DNA from: Methylopumilus universalis
Lineage (GTDB): Bacteria; Pseudomonadota; Gammaproteobacteria; Burkholderiales; Methylophilaceae
Assembly (NCBI RefSeq): GCF_006363895.1
Contig: NZ_CP040953.1
Reading direction: 5' to 3' (one strand)
DNA: 64,000 bases
Below are positions 24,163 through 32,179 of this stretch, piece by piece (within the stretch, counting starts at the first letter, position 1; every line of letters starts with the position of its first letter). The notes under the pieces were generated by a model, which saw only the letters and a list, made by a program, of their open reading frames with translations, searched no databases and was not told the origin of the DNA. A program made the translations under genes and the position numbers.

Positions 24163-25395
24163 ATGACGAAGAGAAGAGTTGTAGTCACCGGTTTAGGTTT
24201 GATTACTCCTGTTGGTATAGGGGTAGCAGAATCATGGGCTAATATCATCAATGGTCAATCAGGTATAGGTAAAATTACCAAATTTGACTGCTCAGCATTT
24301 CCTTCACAAGTTGCAGGTGAGGTCAAAAATTTCGACCCGCTTGCGTACATTCCTCCCAAAGATGCAAGACGCATGGATACCTTTATTCAATTTGGAATCG
24401 CAGCAGGCATAGAAGCATTTAAAGATTCCGGTATTGAAGTAAATGACAGCAATAGTGAGCGCATTGGCGTATCGGTTGGGTCTGGCATTGGTGGCATTAA
24501 TTTGATTGAATCTACAGGTGAAATATTTGATGAAGGTGGTGTTCGGAAGGTATCGCCATTTTTTATTCCGGGCACGATTATCAATATGATTTCCGGCAAT
24601 CTTTCTATTATGCTTAATTTAAAAGGCCCTAATGTTTCTATTGTTACTGCATGTACAACAGGAACTCATTCAATAGGTGATGCGGCACGTATGATCGAAT
24701 ATGGCGATGCAGATGTGATGTTAGCTGGGGGTTCGGAAGCTGCTATTACTGAATTATCAGTCGCTGGATTTTCTTCAGCCAAAGCACTTTCATCACGCAA
24801 TGATGATCCAAAAACAGCAAGTCGCCCATGGGACAGAGACCGCGACGGTTTTGTTATTGGCGAAGGTGCCGGAGTAATGGTGCTTGAGGAGTATGAACAT
24901 GCAAAACAAAGAGGCGCTAAAATTTATGCAGAACTATCAGGCTACGGAATGAGTGCTGATGCATATCATATTACCGCGCCCAATATGGACGGTCCAAGAC
25001 GCTCAATTGTCAATGCATTGAAAAATGCGCATGTGAATACAGATAATGTGCAATATATTAATGCGCATGGAACATCTACGCCTCTTGGCGACCTTAATGA
25101 AACTAATGCGATTAAAGCCTCATTTGGAAACTACGCAAAAAAACTTGTTGTAAATTCTACAAAATCAATGACAGGGCATTTATTAGGCGGGGCAGGCGGC
25201 ATTGAGTCCGTATTCACTGTGCTAGCTATTCATAACCAGATTTCTCCGCCCACTATTAATATTTTCAACCAAGATCCTGAATGTGATCTTGATTATTGTG
25301 CCAATGAAGCAAGGCCAATGAAAATTGAGGTTGCACTTAAAAATAACTTTGGCTTTGGTGGCACTAACGGAAGCCTTGTATTTAAAAGGCTATAG
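24163..25395 (+). CDS. fabF: Beta-ketoacyl-ACP synthase II
   Basis: Elongating condensing enzyme. 410 residues. Active-site Cys in VTACTTGTHSIG and the two histidines in YINAHGTSTPLGD and STKSMTGHLLGGAGG form the C-H-H triad. The GFGGTNGSLVF C-terminus is typical. It closes the fab run; pabC follows after 63 bases. Confidence 0.97.
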   Translation: MTKRRVVVTGLGLITPVGIGVAESWANIINGQSGIGKITKFDCSAFPSQVAGEVKNFDPLAYIPPKDARRMDTFIQFGIAAGIEAFKDSGIEVNDSNSERIGVSVGSGIGGINLIESTGEIFDEGGVRKVSPFFIPGTIINMISGNLSIMLNLKGPNVSIVTACTTGTHSIGDAARMIEYGDADVMLAGGSEAAITELSVAGFSSAKALSSRNDDPKTASRPWDRDRDGFVIGEGAGVMVLEEYEHAKQRGAKIYAELSGYGMSADAYHITAPNMDGPRRSIVNALKNAHVNTDNVQYINAHGTSTPLGDLNETNAIKASFGNYAKKLVVNSTKSMTGHLLGGAGGIESVFTVLAIHNQISPPTINIFNQDPECDLDYCANEARPMKIEVALKNNFGFGGTNGSLVFKRL

Positions 25396-25458
25396 ATTTT
25401 TATAAATGGGTTTAATCCAAAATGAACTCATTGATTAATTCACAACTGGCCGTTTAAC

Positions 25459-26274
25459 TTGTCAAAACAATTCCTCATTAACGGTAAATTTCAGCATATC
25501 AGTCCATTTGACCGTGCATTCCAATATGGTGATGGTATTTTTAGAACTTTTGTAGTGGAAAATAAAAAGCCTCGCCATTGGAAATATCACTATAAAAAAA
25601 TAGCTCAAGATTGTCTTGCGATTAAAATCAAGCCTCCCAAAGAAAAAGAATTACTTTCTGATATTGCTTTTTTGTTTAGAAGTAATAAAAAAGCAGTAGG
25701 AAAGTTTATTATTTCGAGAGGTCTTAGTGAGCGAGGTTATAAATTCAATAAGGACATCGTTCACAATCGTTTTTTAATTAAAACTAAAATGCCAAGCTAC
25801 CCAAAGGCGATCTTTAGGTCAGGCGTCAATCTTTATGTATGCAAGCACAAACTTAATCCTACTGTTCTTTCAGGGGTTAAACATCTAAATAGACTAGAGA
25901 ATATTATGGCAAGACAGGAGTGGAAAAGTGATCAGTATGCCGATGGTATTCTTCTCGATAGTGATGGTAATGTCATCGAATGTATTTCAAGCAACATATT
26001 TATGCGCATCGGTAAAGTTATTTACACTCCAAAAATAAGCGACATTGGCATTAAAGGAGTCACAAGAGAATTAATCATTAAAATATCAAGTCAGTTAGGC
26101 TTTAAAGTGAAAGAAGCTATATTTAGTTTAAATAAACTTTTGGAGGCTGATGAGGTCCTAATAACAAACAGTTTGTTTGGTGTCTTGCAGGTTAAAAAAA
26201 TTAAAAATATATCTTGGAAACATCAAGATTCAGCGTCACTATTTAACCAGTCACTCGAGAGTTTAAATACATGA
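25459..26274 (+). CDS. pabC: Aminodeoxychorismate lyase (class IV PLP enzyme)
   Basis: Releases pyruvate from 4-amino-4-deoxychorismate to give p-aminobenzoate for folate. 271 residues of the class IV aminotransferase fold: FDRAFQYGDGIFRTF, the PLP lysine in GVKHLNRLENIMAR, and the GNVIECISSNIF motif. The start is TTG at 25459 without a visible Shine-Dalgarno; a 12-codon frame (25422-25457) ends one base before it. Position between fabF and mltG supports pabC over ilvE or dat. Overlaps mltG by ATGA. Confidence 0.88.
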   Translation: MSKQFLINGKFQHISPFDRAFQYGDGIFRTFVVENKKPRHWKYHYKKIAQDCLAIKIKPPKEKELLSDIAFLFRSNKKAVGKFIISRGLSERGYKFNKDIVHNRFLIKTKMPSYPKAIFRSGVNLYVCKHKLNPTVLSGVKHLNRLENIMARQEWKSDQYADGILLDSDGNVIECISSNIFMRIGKVIYTPKISDIGIKGVTRELIIKISSQLGFKVKEAIFSLNKLLEADEVLITNSLFGVLQVKKIKNISWKHQDSASLFNQSLESLNT

Positions 26275-27251
26275 AAAAATGGTTAATTCGATTAATGATT
26301 ATTTTCATACCTTTATTGGTTTGGATCATTCATTTCTTGGTGACACCGCTTAATATCAATAAAGCAGATTTAGCCATTGAAATTGAACCTGGCAGCAGTC
26401 TTAAAGCGATAGCCTTTCAACTTGTTGATGAAAAAATACTTAATGAACCATGGCGATTTATTATCCTCGCTAAAGCGTTAGACCAATCTAAAAAGCTAAG
26501 ACCAGGCAATTACAACCTTAATCCAAATATTACGTCTTATCAGTTATTAAAATCATTCGTAGAGGGAAGGGCAACCGAAGGATCAATAACTTTTATAGAA
26601 GGACAAGACTTTCAATCAATGTTGGAAAAAATAAAAGCTAACGATAGCATTAGAAAAACAATGAAGCCTTATGATACTAAAGCTATTGCAGCAGCAGTCG
26701 GTATTCCATACGAATCAGTTGAAGGACAATTTTTCCCTGATACTTATTATTTCAGTAGAAATACTTCAGACATTGAAATTTTAAAAAGAGCTTATAAGGC
26801 CATGCAAAAAAAATTAAATTATGAGTGGGCCCGCCGAGCAGAAGAGGTCCCCTATAAGAATAGTTATGAGGCGCTGACGATGGCATCCATTATTGAAAAA
26901 GAAACAGGAAAATCCATAGAGGCTAATCTTATTTCAGGCGTATTTATACATCGATTAAATATTAAGATGAAACTTCAAAGCGACCCTACAGTCATTTATG
27001 GGCTTGGTAAAAAATTTACGGGTGATATTACAAAAAAAGACTTGCTTACAGACACCCCTTATAATACTTATACAAGAGAAGGATTGCCTCCAGCTCCTAT
27101 TACAATGCCAGGTTTAATTTCTATTCGGGCCGCACTTCACCCTACAAAAACTGATGCACTTTATTTTGTGGGAAAAGGTGATGGAACCCATTATTTCTCT
27201 GCAAATTTAAATGAACATAATAGCGCTGTTAGAAAGTATCAGATCAAATGA
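26271..27251 (+). CDS. mltG: Endolytic murein transglycosylase MltG (YceG)
   Basis: Inner-membrane enzyme that cuts nascent glycan strands and sets their length. 326 residues: one N-terminal membrane span (about 5-25), a LysM-like region, then the YceG domain. ASIIEKETGK holds the catalytic glutamate, and LQSDPTVIYGLG, YNTYTREGLPPAPI and YFVGKGDGTHYFS are conserved. It overlaps both pabC and tmk by four bases. Confidence 0.95.
   Translation: MKKWLIRLMIIFIPLLVWIIHFLVTPLNINKADLAIEIEPGSSLKAIAFQLVDEKILNEPWRFIILAKALDQSKKLRPGNYNLNPNITSYQLLKSFVEGRATEGSITFIEGQDFQSMLEKIKANDSIRKTMKPYDTKAIAAAVGIPYESVEGQFFPDTYYFSRNTSDIEILKRAYKAMQKKLNYEWARRAEEVPYKNSYEALTMASIIEKETGKSIEANLISGVFIHRLNIKMKLQSDPTVIYGLGKKFTGDITKKDLLTDTPYNTYTREGLPPAPITMPGLISIRAALHPTKTDALYFVGKGDGTHYFSANLNEHNSAVRKYQIK
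26564..26571 (+). other. KOPS octamer (GGGAAGGG) pointing right, towards dif
   Basis: Match to GGGNAGGG on the + strand inside mltG, about 4.7 kb before the dif-like site. Confidence 0.5.
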
Positions 27252-27862
27252 CAATTAAAGGTAAATTTATTACGTTTGAAGGTGTCGATGGCGCAGGGAA
27301 AAGTACACATATAGATGAAGTTATTTCATTCTTTGAGTCACAAAAAATTGCAGTGAAAAGAACAAGGGAGCCTGGTGGAACAAAACTCGGAGAAAAATTA
27401 AGAGAATTGCTTCTTTATGATGATATGGATCCAGAAACAGAAACGCTTCTTATGTTTGCCGCTAGAAGGCAACACATAGCAGAAATAATTAAGCCAGCCC
27501 TAGATGCAGGAATTTTTGTACTGTCTGATCGATTTACTGATGCAACTTATGCATATCAGTATGGGGGTAAACAAGTGGCCTACTCTAAAATACAAACACT
27601 AGAAGCATGGGTTCACCCTGACCTTAAGGCTGACCTTACATTGCTATTCGATTTACCTGTTGAGATAAGTATTGATCGATTAAAGAGGAATAGAACACCT
27701 GATAAATTTGAAAAAGAAAGTGAAGCTTTTTTTAACCGGTTGAGAAATGTCTACCTAGATCTTGCAAGACAAAATCCTAGTCGCTATAAAATCATTAATG
27801 CAAATCAACCCATTGAAGCTGTGTCTCAGGATGTTATTGAGGCTATTAAAACTATCTTATGA
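27248..27862 (+). CDS. tmk: Thymidylate kinase
   Basis: Phosphorylates dTMP to dTDP. 204 residues. P-loop FEGVDGAGKSTHI, the DR[E/Y]-type REPGGTKLGEKLR segment, SDRFTDATYAYQ and a lid region around RLKRNRTPDKFE are visible. Coupled by ATGA overlaps to mltG before and holB after. Confidence 0.97.
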   Translation: MTIKGKFITFEGVDGAGKSTHIDEVISFFESQKIAVKRTREPGGTKLGEKLRELLLYDDMDPETETLLMFAARRQHIAEIIKPALDAGIFVLSDRFTDATYAYQYGGKQVAYSKIQTLEAWVHPDLKADLTLLFDLPVEISIDRLKRNRTPDKFEKESEAFFNRLRNVYLDLARQNPSRYKIINANQPIEAVSQDVIEAIKTIL

Positions 27863-28851
27863 TCGATTCCATTTACCCTTGGTTTCAAGATACTTGGACT
27901 GCCATTTATAAAAATGAAAAATTACCGCATGCATTAATTTTTAAAGGCAAAGAGGGAATTGGAAAATACGATTTTGCAATCACATTTGCAAAGTCTTATT
28001 TATGTCAAACTCCTCTTTCTAATCATTTGCCTTGTGAGACATGTTCAAGTTGTGAGTGGTTTCCAGATTCGCATCCAGACTTTAAACATATTGCACCTAT
28101 TGAAAGCGACGATGATACGCCTTCAAAAAGAAAAACTATTCGTAAAAAGAGTATTGTTATTGATCAAATTCGTGAGCTTTCAGAATATTTAGAACTTTCA
28201 GCTCATCAAGAAAAAGGTAGGCGTATTATTTTAATTGAACCAGCAGATTCACTTAACCAGTCTGCGTCGAATGCACTCCTGAAAATTTTGGAAGAACCAC
28301 CAGAAAATACTCTATTTATTCTGATAACCAGCCAAGCACAAAAATTAATTGCTACTATTCGTAGTCGCTGCCAATTGCTAGATCTTCGAGGTCCATCATT
28401 AGATGAGGCGAGACTATTTTTGGATGGAAAAAAAATAGCGCATGAGGAAAGTTTGCTTTCATTTACTGGTGGCTCGCCATTCAACGCTATTAAAGAGTTA
28501 GAAAATCAAACCGAGAGAACTGTTATTACACAACTATTATCTCAGGGACATAAGATTGATATTACTAAAATCAATTATACGATTCTGACTCAAGGATTAG
28601 ATTGGACAGTAAATATGATTCAAAAATGGGCTTTTGATTTATTGCTTAATTTCCATACACAGCAAAGTTATTATTTTAAAAGCGAAGAAGCACGAATCCA
28701 TTCACAAGCTAAGCAGGTTAATTTAGGTGCATTACTTATATTTGCAAATGAATTGAATGAATTAAAAAAAATTGCATCTCACCCCATTAATCAAGAACTT
28801 CAATTGCAAAATATTTTTATTAAATATAAACAGATTTTCGAGCCGTCATGA
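27859..28851 (+). CDS. holB: DNA polymerase III delta-prime subunit
   Basis: Clamp-loader subunit. 330 residues. Degenerate P-loop GKEGIGKYDFA (Tyr in place of Thr/Ser, consistent with a non-hydrolysing delta-prime), the zinc-binding CETCSSCEWF module, and the EPADSLNQSASNALLKILEEPP block with sensor-1 region LITSQAQKLIATIRSRC. Overlaps tmk and tatD by four bases. The pilZ-type gene often found between holB and tatD in other proteobacteria is absent. Confidence 0.93.
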   Translation: MIDSIYPWFQDTWTAIYKNEKLPHALIFKGKEGIGKYDFAITFAKSYLCQTPLSNHLPCETCSSCEWFPDSHPDFKHIAPIESDDDTPSKRKTIRKKSIVIDQIRELSEYLELSAHQEKGRRIILIEPADSLNQSASNALLKILEEPPENTLFILITSQAQKLIATIRSRCQLLDLRGPSLDEARLFLDGKKIAHEESLLSFTGGSPFNAIKELENQTERTVITQLLSQGHKIDITKINYTILTQGLDWTVNMIQKWAFDLLLNFHTQQSYYFKSEEARIHSQAKQVNLGALLIFANELNELKKIASHPINQELQLQNIFIKYKQIFEPS

Positions 28852-29630
28852 CTAGTTTTGTTGATTCTCATTGCCATATTAATTTCCCAGAGCTTTACGC
28901 AAACATAGATACTATTTTTTCTAAAATGGTGTCTAATAAAGTCACACATGCCTTATGTGTGAGCGTAACCTTAGATAAGTTTCCTGATATTTTTAAAATA
29001 GCGAATACCTACCCACATATTTTTGCTTCCGTAGGTGTCCATCCTGATTATGAGGACATTGTGGAGCCTACCGTTGAAGAGTTATGCCGATACGCTAAAG
29101 AGAAAAAGGTGGTAGCTATTGGCGAAACTGGACTTGATTACTTCAGAGTACAGGGTGATCTTACATGGCAAAGAGATCGTTTCAAAACGCACATTCAAGC
29201 TGCTATTCAATCAAATTTACCCCTTATTATTCATACACGAAATGCTGCAGAAGACACTTTAAAAATTATGAGAGAACAGGGCGCTGATAAAGTAGGTGGC
29301 GTGATGCACTGTTTTACAGAGTCTCTTGATGTAGCCTTAGAAGCTATTAAGCTTAATTTTTATATTTCATTTTCAGGCATTGTGACCTTTAAGAATGCCA
29401 CTGAACTGAAGGAGGTTGCAAAATCTATTCCTCTTGATCGCATCCTTATCGAAACTGATTCACCTTATTTAGCTCCCGTGCCTTATCGAGGAAAAATAAA
29501 TGATCCATCAAATGTAATTCATGTGGCAGAAGAAATAGCTAGATTAAAAAATATTTCAGTGGAAGAAGTGGGTCAAGCTACAACCAATAATTTCTTTAAG
29601 CTTTTTTCGAAATGCAGCCAATCGAATTAA
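28848..29630 (+). CDS. tatD: TatD-family metal-dependent deoxyribonuclease
   Basis: TIM-barrel metallohydrolase of the TatD/YcfH family with 3'-exonuclease activity in characterised members. 260 residues. Metal ligands are visible in DSHCHINF, GETGLDY, IIHTRNA, VMHCFTES and ETDSPYLAP. This copy, coupled to holB, is the YcfH-type paralogue. Its end overlaps the next gene by 19 bases. Confidence 0.92.
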   Translation: MTSFVDSHCHINFPELYANIDTIFSKMVSNKVTHALCVSVTLDKFPDIFKIANTYPHIFASVGVHPDYEDIVEPTVEELCRYAKEKKVVAIGETGLDYFRVQGDLTWQRDRFKTHIQAAIQSNLPLIIHTRNAAEDTLKIMREQGADKVGGVMHCFTESLDVALEAIKLNFYISFSGIVTFKNATELKEVAKSIPLDRILIETDSPYLAPVPYRGKINDPSNVIHVAEEIARLKNISVEEVGQATTNNFFKLFSKCSQSN

Positions 29631-30385
29631 CAATACTCGGCGCTGGTTCAAGTGCAGGCTCTCCGGTAGTCGGATGTCATTGTCATACTTGTATGTCAAC
29701 TAACCCCAAAAATAAACGTACCCGCTGCTCTTCACTTATTAAATTGGGAACAGGGGAGCATATTCTTATTGATACGAGCCCAGACTTACGTTTTCAATCT
29801 TTACGTGAGTCCATCCCTAAAGTTGACGCAGTCCTTTATACCCATACCCATGCTGATCATCTTCATGGCATTGATGATTTAAGGGCTTTTTGTCAAATAC
29901 ACAAAATGCAAATACCTATTTACGGAAAGAAAGATGCGCTTGATCATATTGCTTTAAAATTTGGCTATGCTTTGGGAGAGCCTAAGGGCTTTTGGGAAAT
30001 GCCCGTTTTAAAAGCTATGCCTATCCAATCGCCATTTCATCTCTTTAGTGAGATTGTTACCCCCATACCCGTCATGCATGGAAAATCAGAAATTTATGGT
30101 TATCGCATCGGAAACTTTGCTTATTTGACTGATGTATCTCATATCCCTGAAGATTCATTGAAACTTTTAGAGGGGCTAGATATCCTATTATTAGACTGTT
30201 TGCGCATAAAGGAACATCACACACACATCAATCTTGAACAAAGCTTGATGTTTGCAAATCAAATAAAAGCAAAGAAAACATACTTGATTCATATGACACA
30301 TGATTTAGAATATGAGTCACTAAAAAAAGAATTACCTGATCATATCGATGTGGGGTACGACGGGCTTAAAATCACCATTAATTAA
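29612..30385 (+). CDS. PhnP-like metallo-beta-lactamase-fold phosphodiesterase
   Basis: 257 residues of the PhnP/RNase Z-like MBL family. The zinc motif THTHADHLHGIDDLR, GHFxx-equivalent region VMHGKSEIYGYRIG, LTDVSHIPE and the C-terminal HMTHDLEY are intact. The cysteine-rich CHCHTCMSTNPKNKRTRCS segment near residue 22 resembles the structural zinc site of PhnP. No phosphonate (phn) genes are nearby, so its substrate is more likely a generic cyclic phosphodiester. Overlaps tatD. Confidence 0.87.
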   Translation: MQPIELTILGAGSSAGSPVVGCHCHTCMSTNPKNKRTRCSSLIKLGTGEHILIDTSPDLRFQSLRESIPKVDAVLYTHTHADHLHGIDDLRAFCQIHKMQIPIYGKKDALDHIALKFGYALGEPKGFWEMPVLKAMPIQSPFHLFSEIVTPIPVMHGKSEIYGYRIGNFAYLTDVSHIPEDSLKLLEGLDILLLDCLRIKEHHTHINLEQSLMFANQIKAKKTYLIHMTHDLEYESLKKELPDHIDVGYDGLKITIN

Positions 30386-30393
30386 AGGTCAAT

Positions 30394-30765
30394 ATGTCAA
30401 AATTATTTAAAAAATTATTATTTATATTCATAGCTTTAGGATTATCTTTTCAAGTATTAGCTGAAGGAAAGAAACTCTATACTGAAAATGAATTTCTCGA
30501 TGCATTTGGAGCTAAATCTAAAGAAAAAGTGTTGCAAATTCTAGGTGAGCCAGCCAGAAAAGAAATGTCTGTTAAGCCTACAAATGCGAGCTCTGTTATT
30601 GGAAGACCTACAGAGAATCGAGTGGGCTCTAGCAAACGTGTCAATATTGAGATGTGGTATTACAACAATCTTGTGAAATCTGACGATAAAAATGTTTGGA
30701 AACAAACCGAGCTTACGATTATGGATGGTAAAGTAAATAACATTGGCTTCTTTAATATTCGTTAA
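30394..30765 (+). CDS. Small exported protein, BamE/SmpA-like fold suspected
   Basis: 123 residues with a clear signal peptide (hydrophobic 7-20, cleavage near VLA-EG). The mature part has a helix with KEKVLQILGEPARKE and ends with a strand pair WKQTELTIMDGKVNNIGFF. That layout resembles BamE/SmpA-type small periplasmic domains, but no lipobox cysteine is present. Function is unknown. It follows the PhnP-like gene by eight bases and starts a trio of small genes just before dif. Confidence 0.75.
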   Translation: MSKLFKKLLFIFIALGLSFQVLAEGKKLYTENEFLDAFGAKSKEKVLQILGEPARKEMSVKPTNASSVIGRPTENRVGSSKRVNIEMWYYNNLVKSDDKNVWKQTELTIMDGKVNNIGFFNIR

Positions 30766-30770
30766 TAGTC

Positions 30771-31019
30771 ATGCGTGGCTCCGAAGATAAAGAGCTCCTT
30801 AACCAAGCAATTGTTTTCGCAATCAACGATTCATGGGATGCCTCCCACCAAATTGTTCAGGACCTTCACTCCTCAAAAGCTTACTGGATTCATGCAGTGC
30901 TTCATAAGATTGAGGGTGATGAATTCAATAGTCGTTATTGGTATGAAAGGGCACAACAATCTTACGATGCTTATAATGACCCAAAGCAAGAACTCACCTT
31001 CATACAAAACAACTTATAG
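30771..31019 (+). CDS. Conserved hypothetical protein, 82 residues
   Basis: Soluble, acidic, helix-rich. ATG begins five bases after the upstream stop, and the frame ends nine bases before the next gene. The body, for example SKAYWIHAVLHKIEGDEFNSR and YWYERA, looks like one helical hairpin with aromatic positions as in TPR/Sel1-type repeats. I do not recognise a function. The context (tight spacing in the same direction) supports a real gene over the overlapping frame at 30775. Confidence 0.7.
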   Translation: MRGSEDKELLNQAIVFAINDSWDASHQIVQDLHSSKAYWIHAVLHKIEGDEFNSRYWYERAQQSYDAYNDPKQELTFIQNNL

Positions 31020-31028
31020 GAAGGCTTT

Positions 31029-31253
31029 ATGGACAATCAAGACGCTGTTGACGTTACCTGCACGGATAATGGGAAGAAGGTCACTGGATATATCTTAAAT
31101 TACAGAGCTAAAGACCAATTAGAAATTTCCTTAAATACAGTTAAGATTCGAATGCAATATAAATCAGGTATTTTTGTAGGCTCTATGGCAGGAATGGAAT
31201 TTGTCGTGCAAGAAGAGGCTTTACCAAGGCAATTTAAAGACTTTCATCGATAG
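31029..31253 (+). CDS. Small hypothetical protein, 74 residues
   Basis: ATG with AGGA (31019-31022) seven bases upstream. No signal peptide or membrane span. Alternating hydrophobic strands (VDVTCTDNGKKVTGYILNY, LEISLNTVKIRMQY, GIFVGSMAGMEFVV) suggest a small beta-barrel; this is only a reading of the pattern. It is the last rightward gene before the dif-like site, 16 bases from it. Confidence 0.65.
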   Translation: MDNQDAVDVTCTDNGKKVTGYILNYRAKDQLEISLNTVKIRMQYKSGIFVGSMAGMEFVVQEEALPRQFKDFHR

Positions 31254-31268
31254 ATTTAAACTTACATT

Positions 31269-31296
31269 ACTTCGTATAATGTATATTATGTAAAAT
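31269..31296 (+). other. dif: Chromosome dimer resolution site dif (XerC/XerD target)
   Basis: 28 bp: left (XerC) arm ACTTCGTATAA, central TGTATA, right (XerD) arm TTATGTAAAAT. Against the E. coli dif as I know it, the centre is identical, the XerD arm matches 10 of 11 and the XerC arm 7 of 11. That is the usual conservation pattern. It lies in the 60-bp gap where rightward genes (ending 31253) meet leftward genes (from 31314), and nearby KOPS motifs mostly point to it. This would mark the replication terminus. Confidence 0.88.
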
Positions 31297-31313
31297 AGAA
31301 TATACAGTCTTAC

Positions 31314-32174
31314 TTAAAGAGTCTTAAAAAGCGTTTTTAAGTCCTCTGCTCCAATATCGTTAGCAATCCTATTTGCTTCATCTAACTTAGACTTACTAAG
31401 ATTCATATTTGATTTCTTTTTGTAATAATTACTCTGGGTGAACAATACTTTAGCAAGATAATACATTCCCCCGTTCTCTCGAGAAAACTTCTCAAATTTT
31501 AAAAGTGTTCTTTCAGCTGAGGCTTGATCATTAGCCTCTGAATAATACAAAGCGAGATTGATACCAGACTCTACATATTCTCCTAACAAACCCGTACGAT
31601 CGAAAGCCATATTAGCCTTTAATTCGTACTCAACAGCTTTTGTGTAATTCTTAAGTAACGCATATGAAAAGGCAGTTCGATCTAAATTAGAGGCACGTTC
31701 TTCATCATTGGCAGCAAATGCGTAAGCCTCAAGGAATGTATTTACTGCTTCATCATATTTACTAAGGAGCAATAAAGTCTCAGCAATTTCAACTAAATAA
31801 AGGCGCTTAAAGGTTTTATTAGCTTTAATGAATGAATAAGAATTATTAAAATGTATAAGGGCATCATCTAATCTTTTAGCTTCCTTTAATGCCATGCCTA
31901 CAAGTAAATCAGCCATAAAATGATCAGTATCACTTTTGGATAACTTACCCGCTAACTTAAAGTTTTTTATAGCTTCATCGAAATTTTTAAGCCTTAAATT
32001 AACTTGTCCGTGACAAAAGGTCGACTTAAATTCACCTTTTTTTGTTTTTAAAGCTTCTTCATATTGGTTATCACTTAATAACTCATCGCAAGTTTTGATC
32101 GCCTCTTTAGAATAAATATTTGTTGAAATAAATAGACTAAGTAGCATCAATAAAAATTGTGTTGTAAATTTCAT
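31314..32174 (-). CDS. Exported tetratricopeptide-repeat protein
   Basis: 286 residues with a signal peptide (cleavage near TNIYS-KE). At least four TPR-like helix pairs are visible, including YEEALKTKKGE, NFDEAIKNFKLAGK, RLDDALIHFNNSYS and KYDEAVNTFLEAYA. Probably periplasmic or outer-membrane-associated; the partner is unknown. It is the first leftward gene right of dif and is five bases from the ligA stop, so it likely ends the smc-zipA-ligA transcript. Confidence 0.8.
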   Translation of the reverse strand: MKFTTQFLLMLLSLFISTNIYSKEAIKTCDELLSDNQYEEALKTKKGEFKSTFCHGQVNLRLKNFDEAIKNFKLAGKLSKSDTDHFMADLLVGMALKEAKRLDDALIHFNNSYSFIKANKTFKRLYLVEIAETLLLLSKYDEAVNTFLEAYAFAANDEERASNLDRTAFSYALLKNYTKAVEYELKANMAFDRTGLLGEYVESGINLALYYSEANDQASAERTLLKFEKFSRENGGMYYLAKVLFTQSNYYKKKSNMNLSKSKLDEANRIANDIGAEDLKTLFKTL

Positions 32175-32179
32175 AGTTT

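Noticed and set aside
30775..31098. 107-codon frame overlapping the 82-residue gene at 30771.
   Set aside because: It overlaps both neighbouring small genes, lacks its own ribosome site and is Thr/Arg-rich like out-of-frame translation. The 30771 and 31029 frames have better starts and spacing.
31269..31284. Sixteen-base identity with half of the phage P1 loxP site.
   Set aside because: The second loxP arm is absent, and the full 28-bp element fits dif far better; both are tyrosine-recombinase sites with a similar TATAATGTAT core.
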